A stretch of 64,000 bases of DNA from Lytechinus pictus (taxonomy: Eukaryota; Echinodermata; Echinoidea; Temnopleuroida; Toxopneustidae). Where the stretch lies: NCBI RefSeq assembly GCF_037042905.1, contig NC_087254.1, forward strand, positions 21,415,103-21,479,102, read 5' to 3'. The position numbers and the translations under genes are program-made. Within the stretch, counting starts at the first letter, position 1. Each line of letters begins with the position of its first letter. The notes beneath the pieces were generated by a model. It ran no database searches. It had not been told where the DNA came from and was given only the letters and a program-made list of their open reading frames with translations. Of the stretch, positions 56,066 through 64,000 are shown piece by piece.

Positions 56066-57714
56066 TATAGCATCATTCATTATTATTTATTTTATCTAGA
56101 ATGAGCAAATATGGTATGTAATGGATAAATACCATGCATCAGTTAATACATATCGCCAGGATCCGGAGGGGTAGAGCCGGGGTAGGGCTGGTAGGCGCAA
56201 AACCTCACCGTGAAGGACTATCGATGATGAGATAGTCGATCATCAAATGAATTATTCTAATCAAATAATTCTTATAATTAGGCCTGTATATCGATTATAA
56301 GATGATGATGAAAATAAAATCATACTCATAATCATTACATCACCGCATGCACATTTACAGAACAATAAGTTGGGGACCTTGTAGCTTATAATGGTCGAAT
56401 GGCGGGGTTTCATGAGAATAAAATTATGATGAAGAAAGGAACGAAAATATAATGTAATTGATTGTGTGGATACGTATTTGGTAACCATGTTTATGCCTCT
56501 TTTAAATCATTGTGATGCACCATTACGGACGATACTTGAACTTGATGGCCTAGTTATGCAGTTTGGGGGATTCCAAAACTACAAAGCCATTAGATCATGT
56601 AATTTTGTTATGAATATTTTGTTTAGTTATTTCAATAGTTAGTTTGGAGGCAAATAACAGACCAATTAGATATAGTTTGATAACACTATACAGGTCTATC
56701 GGGTTAGCTCCAACAACATCACTGCGACCATCTTGGTAGCAGCCACATCATTCTGACGTGTAATAACACAGTATAGTCTACGCTTGCAGACCTTTATCAG
56801 TTATCACCACAGTAGTCATTCATCTTATATATCTTCTCATTCTGTTTTTTGTTCTACTTCTTCGCCTCCTCCTTAAAATGGATTGGCAAGGTTCCCACCC
56901 CATCAGGGAAATCAGGGATTTTTTTACGGTTTCTCCAGTCAGGGATTGCCTCAAATCCGGGGAAAATGCCTCAATTGAGGGCAAAATCAGGGAATTTTGA
57001 TCGGCCCAAAAGTCGAAAGCACGATAGTCATTCAAACTCTGTTATATTTTGTTGTATATTAAAACAGCATTCATTGAATGACATGTTATGGTGTTTTTTT
57101 TTAGTGTAGCCTCTTTTACTACAATACAAGTATAGGCCTACTGGTACATTATACATGCATAACTAAAAAAATAATAATACATGTAATTTACTGCAAACTT
57201 AGAAAACATGAGAAACTGGGAATGGGTTTAAATAATTCGGGAATTTTTTAACTTCATCAGAGAAAAATCAGGGATTTTTGTTTTTTTGAAAACTTGGGAA
57301 CCATGATTGGGTAATTAAGCCAGCGTTAACTATCTACAGTAGATCGTATACACAGAGGTGCATGGATAAATAAATAATATCGTATTTTTTTCCACCTCTA
57401 TATTATAGCGTTATTTTACAGAAAAATAGCAAATTTGATTGTTTTTCACCAAAACCTTCAAAAATCCCCTGAAACAGACAAAAAAAATCACCAAAGTTTG
57501 TTTAATCCCCATATTTTTTTCGTCCCCACAGGCTTTCGAAAATCCCCATATTTTCAAAATTCAGTTGGGGACGAAATAAACGTCACTCTAACCAGGTCCA
57601 TGCTCTAACTGTACTCCAATATCGAGGGGCGCGCGAGTGAAGATTCGAAGCCGGCGCGCGGAAAGTAACTTAAAAATTTCACAAAAAATTTGAAAACAAG
57701 TCACCATGCAGACT
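56066..57714. other. Sequence between inverted minisatellite blocks
   Basis: No coding exon is recognised. Words such as ATCAGGGATTTTT recur at 56920 and 57270, and GGGAATTTT-type words at 56990. The stretch may be the interior of an element whose ends are the minisatellite blocks. Confidence 0.4.
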
Positions 57715-58215
57715 TTACAAATTAGACCAAATGGCATGTAGACGAAATGAATGTTAGACTATCTGGAAATTAGACCAAGTGGAAATTGGCCAAAATGGAA
57801 ATTAGACCAACTGCACATTAGACCAACTAAATAATGGACCAAGTGAGGATTAGACCAACTGCACATTGGACCAACTGCAATATAGACCAAGTGAGAATTA
57901 GACCAACTGGTATTAGACCAACTAGTATTAGACCATCCGACTATTAGAAGAACTGGTATTAGACCAAATGCAATTAGACCAAGTGACAATAAAATACATT
58001 AGACGAAATGGCAATTAGACCAAATAAAAATTAGACCAAGTGACGATTAGCCCAAATGGGCATTAGACCAAGTGGCTATTAGACCAAGTGGTCATTAGAC
58101 CAATTGGCTATTAGACCAAGTGGTCATTAGACCAAAAGAGAATTGGACTAAGTGGGTTTAGCCCGAATAATGTTAGCCCATCTGATGATTAGACCAAATG
58201 ATAATAGACCATCCG
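57715..58215. repeat. ATTAGACCAA minisatellite block 4 (ATTAGAC orientation)
   Basis: About 27 units of the form ATTAGACCAANTGGN, with variable two- or three-base centres, run in inverse orientation to block 3. Confidence 0.8.
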
Positions 58216-59334
58216 TCAGTAACGCTTTCTTTTGTTGTGATTGGCGGCTGCTTTTAACTATAGATATGTAGCTAGTAGAATTGTATTTTTGTGAAAATAT
58301 CAATTTTTATATTTCTAACAAATATCTTTAAAAAAATGCCAAAACATATTTAATTTCCTATGTATTTTATCGTTTTTTATTCTCATGTATTTCCTTGATT
58401 TTTAGAACCTTGGTATTCAATAAATCAATTTAAATCAACAAAAATTAAAATAATCATTCATTTATGATTTTTGGTTAAAAGCACAATTTGTATTGACTTT
58501 GTACACGGAATCACGTTTTTGAGCAATTTTGGGTGTCAAGTGACATGCACTTACAAAATGTTGCGTAATTTCGGAACAGCCTACCCGGGCGCCGCAAAAT
58601 TTGGCCTCAAAAGATGCGGCAAGGCTTGAAAGTAAAATGTCAGTGAGCGGCGCGGTCAAAAACTTTCGCACGGCGGCGTAGTGATTAAATTCGTCGAGGG
58701 GGGGGGGTGATTTTTAAAGTATTTATCGAACCAAACCCACGCAACGCGAGCTGCTGGCCGAAAGGGGCAAATACCCGACCCCGATAAACAAGAAATATAG
58801 ATCGCAAGTGAGCGGCATACAACATGACCTCCATGGCGCAACCACATTTCTTTCCTCCCTTTTTCAGCATAAAAAGAATCAATCCATATAAGCAACAAAC
58901 TAACTTAAAATACATATATATCAGGAGTGTGAAATACACGAAACTTGCTAAATATCCAATTAATCGCACCAGACCTTCAGTCATAGAATGGTTTGATTTA
59001 TTTATTTTAACATTCCAATTACAAAAGTATATACAAGTGTAATCATTTTTTCTCAGCATAACATAAAAATAAGCAAATAACATAATGAATAAAATATGCA
59101 TATATACATTTTTACAATCTAATTGAAATATATTTATACCTGATAAATTTCATTTTTTTTAATTATTAAAACAAATAGCAGAAAATAATATATATTTACA
59201 TATCTCGACATAATACATTTTGAAACGTGGGAGACCTCCATCTTCAGCTTAGAGCTTGAAATTGATAAAGGCCTCGAAAGGAAAGGGATAAGTTGACTTG
59301 ATAATTCAAAGTCAACAACTAGTCCTGATTGACA
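58216..59334. other. Intergenic, nothing recognised
   Basis: A CpG-rich patch at 58560-58800 and AT-rich remainder are seen. No exon or RNA gene is supported. Confidence 0.45.
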
Positions 59335-59428
59335 TTGTGCAAATTTCCTGTAGAAAAAATTATGACACTGATTGATTTCCATAGAGTTACGATTGTTTGG
59401 ATTAACTCTTTGTAAGACGGGGCCCTGG
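59335..59428. mobile_element. MITE with GGGCCCCGTCTTAC ends, half copy
   Basis: Only the right half is present: GATTGATTTCCATAGAGTTACG, then CTCTTTGTAAGACGGGGCCC. It corresponds to the 20959 and 50871 copies. Confidence 0.6.
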
Positions 59429-59644
59429 ATTTTAGCTTTTTCAGATTTTATATGACGATCCCAGTAGGCATTATGACATGTATGATTTGCGTACTCTTAT
59501 TCCGAAGACGCAAGTCATGAATGTTCATATTGGGGTCCGGAACTAGTGGGAAAAATAATTTCGCGATCCGCTAGAGTACTTCACTTGATCACTCTAACCT
59601 ACAACGACGTAATTTGATTGAGATAATGTCAGCGAGTTTGTATA

Positions 59645-59775
59645 CTAGACTTTACCGGTCAATAGGTTTCTACCAAATATTTTAGGTACAGCCATGAAGA
59701 TGAAGGTTAATATGTCAACAATTGCAAGAATCTTGAAGGTCGCATCATATGACGATAAACAGTCGGCAATCAATC
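59645..59775 (-). CDS. SLC16-like transporter, terminal coding exon
   Basis: On the minus strand the acceptor TTGTGTACAG precedes 59775 and entry is phase 1, matching the upstream exon's donor. It encodes 43 residues: GLIADCLSSYDATFK, the last membrane helix ILAIVDILTFIFMAVP, and a short tail KIFGRNLLTGKV. The stop is at 59645-59647. A G-x-(I/L)-x-D at the loop before TM12 and the D-x-T-x-x-(I/F) turn are as in monocarboxylate transporters. The C-terminal tail is short for the family, without a recognisable sorting motif. Confidence 0.75.
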
Positions 59776-60284
59776 CTGTACACAATGAGAAGAAAGAGAG
59801 AAAATTGATACAACATTGGTATATGAAAATAAGGTAGATGCTTTAGGGAAGTAGGGCCTATGGTGGCGATTTTATGTTATTGGGTGGGGGAGGTGGGGAG
59901 AGCAAGCTAAGTTTACTGCCTATGTCCATTTCAAGGTGACAATCAAATTTAGTTTCTGCCTCACCCACCCTCATTTGAATCCACCCCTTACCAAACATTT
60001 TATATATAATAATAATATTATAAGTCTGAATCAGTCCCTTACCAAACATTTTATATATATTTGCGTTTGGAGACTGAGCGCGTAACAGCGGCTCTTTCCT
60101 CCTCTGCACTCTTTCCTGTTTTACTGTTTATTTTGATTGTGTTTTAATTCTCTACCACCGACATTAAGAAATATTACCCAGCTTGAGAAATTCAAAGTTC
60201 AATTAAAAACCCACCTCTTTCAGAATGTTTGATTTAGTCAATCGCGCATAGAGACCTGTAGGTGTTATGCGTTTTTAAGAAATG

Positions 60285-60312
60285 TACTATTATTATTATT
60301 ATTATTATAATA
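60285..60312. repeat. (ATT)n microsatellite in the transporter intron
   Basis: This short trinucleotide run lies next to the donor of the large transporter exon. Confidence 0.85.
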
Positions 60313-60323
60313 TCAGGTCATAC

Positions 60324-61337
60324 CTGCTGAGAAGCCACCCAGGAAAGCACCAAAGCCAGAAACAAAATACAAAACTCCGATGATCAACGGAACGTTTTCG
60401 TTTGAAACAGTGCTCTTTATAACAAGTGGTCCTAGAACGGCCCTTCCCGCGATTGAAAGACCACTGAAGTATGACATCATAAGCGAAACGAAGTAATAAG
60501 GTAGGAAGCCATCACATGCCAAGGCAGCAACGTTAATAACCGACAATATTAGGTACATGTTGGTAGGATCAAAGAGCCTGTTGGTTAAAACACCGGATGA
60601 TATCCTTCCAGAAAGATTCCCGATAGCCGCACTTAAGGCTATGAAAACTGTGTTTCGTTCTGACGTTCTTTGGAGTGCTTTTGGTAAAAGGAAAGCATGC
60701 CAGCCGGTGTAAATGAACTCTAGCATGCAATAAGAGAGAATGACAAAAGCTAAAAGCGGCTTCGAGTAAAACTCCGTGCTTCTCCACCACTCTACTAATC
60801 TTCTCGTTAAACCATTACTTTGAAGGTTACTGCACTTTGTGGATCGTTCATCATCATCATCGTCGTCGTCGTAGTCATCGATCGGTGTTATTTTAAGGTA
60901 ACTGCGCGTGAGATCTTGCTTCGTTTGAGAACACTGATGAGCGTCGCCGTTCTCAGAATCATCAATATCCAACCTTGGTAATGAGTCTTGATCGAATCTA
61001 TCTTCTGAACCATGGAATCTTTGATTGAGTCCCATCTCTGACGTACTGTCCGATTGACTTCTTCCATCACCACCATCGTATTGTGCATGGTCTCTTGGAT
61101 CCATAGATGCCTTGATGGTCATACCACATGGTATTAGATGCGTGGTAAGTGCGCCGATGAATAGTAGAACGTCCCGCCAACTGTAGACATCAATCAGCGC
61201 TGTGGCTAGGAGAGGTACTAGGATCATACCGACTGGGTATCCACACGTCGATATGGAGTACAGAAGCTTGAAGTTTTCACCAGCAAGTCTGTTTAACTCC
61301 TTTAAGCAAGTCATCCACATAATGCTGGCTCCGATTC
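60324..61337 (-). CDS. SLC16-like (monocarboxylate transporter family) protein, large internal exon
   Basis: This 338-codon exon lies between acceptor TATATTTACAG and donor GCAG/GTATGA, phase 1 on both sides. It encodes membrane helices about TM4 to TM11 of a 12-helix major-facilitator protein. The first is GIGASIMWMTCL, followed by the TM5 pair with CGYPVGMILVPLLATALI and WRDVLLFIGAL. A hydrophilic loop of about 110 residues contains a run of seven aspartates after DDY. Next come LLAFVILSYCMLEFIYTGWH, IALSAAIGNLSGRISSGVL (the G..sGR motif of the family), and the pair with GLSIAGRAVLG and FVSGFGAFLGGFSAG. Family members move lactate, pyruvate or other small acids and hormones across the plasma membrane; the substrate here is unknown. 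TM1-TM3 exons lie beyond the window. Confidence 0.8.
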
Positions 61338-61539
61338 CTGTAAATATATACAAGCTTATTATTTTCATAAGACCAAGCAACATCCAATTAACTAATAAAT
61401 TAATGGGATACACTTTACCACATTTTAATGACCATATACAACACTCCAACGTCTTAGGACTTATTGTAACCATTGTAATTTTATTTTTCCCATAATGATT
61501 TTTTGTTTTCTCTAAATCATATTTTCTATGTGGGCAGTG

Positions 61540-62350
61540 GCGTACCGTGGGTCAAGGCATGGGGGCACCAGCAAATTTTTTGGTCACATGGTGGCCGCGC
61601 GAAGCGCGCTCAATTGCGAGGTTGGCTATACTGACCTGATAGAGACATTTAAAGGACTGTGCCATTAAACGGATATGTATCTCACGTATTAAATCATGCG
61701 AAGTGCGAGCTGAAAATGTTTGATATTCAGTCCTTAAAAAGAGACATTATAAGCAAATTTTCTAAATCATGATACCGACCTGTCTCACTAAACAAATAAT
61801 GCGAGCGCGAAGCGCGAGCTGAAATTTGTGTATATATTGACCCCAGCCATGCCAACTAAGGACATTTTAAGGATTATTTTGGGGGAATTCATGAAAAGCA
61901 TACATTTCTTACCATATTTATCTAATGCGAGCGCCAAGCGCTTGCTGATTTTCTTAAAATTACACCTGAAGACACGAAGCACTTTTAGTCGTCATTGTAA
62001 ACATGATCTCACTAATCAAATATTGCAAGCGCGAAGTAAGATCTGATTTTTTTTTTAATTCAGACCAGAAGAGGGGCATTCTAAGGTTTGTTTGTAGGAA
62101 TTCACTAACCGAATGATGCAAGCGCAAAGCGCGAGCTGATTTTTTTTTATATTCAGACCAGAAAAGGGGACATTTTAAGGACTGTTTTTAGGAATCCATG
62201 AAGAACAGAATATATCACCAATCTAATGTGAACGTAAGCGCGGACAGGAAATGTTTTCTATTCAGACCTTAAAATGGGGCAATCACTTTAAGTAGTCATG
62301 AAATAGAAGAATTGTGTCACTATATAAAACAATATAATAACTCGAAGTGC
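61540..62350. repeat. GCGCGAAGCGCGAGC-bearing repeat, reverse orientation, part 1
   Basis: It begins CAGTGGCGTACCGTGGGTC and carries GCGAGCGCGAAGCGCGAGCT-like motifs near 61600, 61800, 61925, 62025 and 62110. They are the inverse of the 5.6 and 15.7 kb copies. It lies in the intron or upstream region of the transporter gene. Confidence 0.6.
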
Positions 62351-62429
62351 GAGGAAATATATTTGGTGTATATTGTCTTGAATACGGAATATTCTATGGT
62401 ACAACAGATAATGCGAGCACCAGGAATGA

Positions 62430-63126
62430 TGAAGACATAGGCCCTGTTACAACCGATAATGTCGCACCAACGCATAATGTCGCAGCAACGCATAATGTCG
62501 CAGATTGCGACATTATGCCAAAAGCATCCGACGCATAATGTCGCAGTCAACGCATAATGTCGTAGTTTTTCTAACGCATAACGTCACATGTCGCAACGCA
62601 TAATGTCGCAGCAAAGTGTCAACGCATAATGTCACATGTCGCAACGCATAATGTCGCAGCGGTATTTTCTTCAGGACTCGAGCTACAGATAAGATATAAA
62701 ATATGCTTTCACTAAGTATTTTGAGACACGAGAAAGAGAATTTGGAAATCAGGATTACTCTTTGTATGGATATTTATCGGTTAATTGCCATTTCGTCTAC
62801 TGCCTTTTTCCCCACTATCGCATGGTGTGATATCATTTCGTCTACCATTAGTTAGTCGACAACTATCAACATAGTCCAATAACCATTTCGTCTAATTACC
62901 ATCTCGTCTAATAGCCAGTTGGTCTACTAGCCGTTTTGTTTATTATCATTTAGTCTAATTTGTATTTTTTTTCAATTGGTCCAATATCTACTTTGTCTAC
63001 TCTCATTTCGCCCACGTTCCATTTGGTCTAACTTCAGTTGGTTCCCTATCACTTTGCCTAAACCCATTTCGGCTACCAATCATTAGGTATCGTTGCCATG
63101 GGTCCAATCATCAATAAGTCCAATCA
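62430..63126. repeat. Inverted partner of the 42.1-44.1 kb repeat (uninterrupted)
   Basis: Read in reverse, it contains the GCGACATTATGCGTTG array, the CTCGAGTCCTGAAGAAAATA word and minisatellite block 5 (62775-63126), colinear with 42180-44075. It lacks the Harbinger-like insertion: TAA at 62572-62574 is the unoccupied site. Confidence 0.8.
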
Positions 63127-64000
63127 CCGGGATTTTCTTCAGGACTCGAGTTACATAACTACACAATTGACGGCAGCGCGAGCCGAGAAAAATAGATTTC
63201 GGATCTAGGAACAGGACACTCTTTTAATGTTTTGTAAATCGTAAAATGGATGGGTAACTAGGTATCTTCCTACATTAATGTTAATAATGCGAGCAGAAGT
63301 TTTTTGATATTCTAATCTGAAACTGGATAATTCAAGCACGTTATAAATATATAGCACAAGCTGCGTATCTCAATAAACTTGGGTGCTGAGTGCGCGTTTT
63401 TTTTTAGATTTAGACCTCGAATTTAGGCATTTTGAATACATGTTTTAATCATTTCATTTTATTTCCGTTTCACAATGTGGTATGTAATGAACATATCATA
63501 AAAATAAAGAATATAACAAAACATAACATCTTATAAAACATAATAAGGCCTATACATTTGATAAACACAATTAATAACATTAAGCTGCCTGAAATGATTT
63601 TTTTTTGTATTTTAGAGTAAAACGGAGGGGCTGCCGAAAATAAGCAATACTTGTATGTGAGGCCAGCCCCAAAACTTAGTTTCATTACTTAATTTTACAC
63701 AAATGCATAAATAAAACTTCGTTATAGTAAAACAATAATAGTAATAATTATCGATGTACACTTTGCAAAGAAAATCGGAACTGAAAAAGCATAAAAATAT
63801 AAAGCGAGAGCGAAGCGCGAGCTAAAAATACTTCATATTCCAGTCCGAAAAGGGGTAAATTTAAGCACTTTTTCAAGCACTATGCATGAAAATTCTGAAG
63901 TGGATGTGGATGCGAGCGCAAAGCGCGAGCGAAATTTTAGCCTATATAGTACATGGTGATTTTTTTTACCTGGTTGCTAAGAAAGCATGAATGCTTGTAA
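63127..64000. repeat. GCGCGAAGCGCGAGC-bearing repeat, reverse orientation, part 2
   Basis: Motifs of the form GCGAGCGCAAAGCGCGAGC occur near 63805 and 63915. The AT-rich spacers (for example GTAGGAAGATACC-type and TTAGTTTCATTACTTAATTT words) mirror 16.3-16.8 kb. No gene is seen up to the right edge. Confidence 0.55.

Noticed and set aside
58685-59101. 138-residue minus-strand frame with hydrophobic stretches
   Set aside because: AT-rich composition makes hydrophobic frames by chance; no splice sites, homology or phase link to the transporter gene are seen.

Overview
The window is animal genomic DNA: AT-rich, intron-containing, with GT-AG introns and a dense, layered load of transposons, foldback elements and microsatellites. 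The repeat style (short blocks built on GCTCGCGCTTCGCGCTCGC, GC-rich terminal repeats, long foldback MITEs, tRNA-derived repeats, an L1/Tx1-like LINE) and an expanded death-fold gene suggest a marine deuterostome, most likely an echinoderm such as a sea urchin. That placement is inference; no species-specific gene is present.

Three protein genes can be supported. (1) 88-18225, plus strand: the 3' part of a gene whose seven visible exons each encode one divergent death-fold (Death-domain-like) helical module. Every exon-exon junction is phase 1, every exon is a multiple of three, and the joined frame is open across roughly 620 codons. The 5' end lies off the window. The last exon runs into a stop at 18223-18225, unless a weak donor there is used. 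(2) 45002-48006, plus strand: a three-exon gene for a small (about 147 residue) protein with a signal peptide and no cysteine in the mature chain. I do not recognise its family. (3) 59645-61337, minus strand: the last two coding exons of an SLC16-type (monocarboxylate transporter family) major-facilitator protein, from about TM4 to the C-terminus; upstream exons are off the right edge.

Layout: 0-18.2 kb, death-fold gene, its introns holding nested elements (palindromic GC element, a GTAATA-rich element inside a tRNA-derived SINE, an hAT-like element carrying the GCGCGAAGCGC-type repeat, foldback MITEs). 18.4-27 kb, repeats: foldback MITEs, a five-unit 184-bp satellite, (TA)n tracts, a 2-kb TIR-bounded element, a 405-bp tandem repeat each with a Pol III-type tRNA-like gene of anticodon UCA, a mariner-like MITE, and a hammerhead-ribozyme motif. 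26.9-35.05 kb, an 8.1-kb interval bounded by inverted terminal repeats with scraps of coding sequence on the minus strand. 35-44 kb, another tRNA-like copy (anticodon UCC) interrupted by a TTAA-targeting element, a stretch rich in AGGTCA half-sites, ATTAGACCAA minisatellites, and a 1.2-kb Harbinger-like MITE whose empty site is also in the window. 45-48 kb, secreted-protein gene. 49-59 kb, hairpins, MITEs, a decayed LINE and inverted minisatellite blocks. 59.6-61.3 kb, transporter; 61.5-64 kb, GCGCGAAGCGC-type repeat in reverse orientation and the inverted partner of the 42-44 kb repeat.

The most notable biology is the one-domain-per-exon death-fold array. Next come the tandem tRNA-like genes with a UGA-reading anticodon and the hammerhead motif touching a transposon end. 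All exon boundaries were read by eye from splice motifs and frame; none was tested against transcripts or databases.
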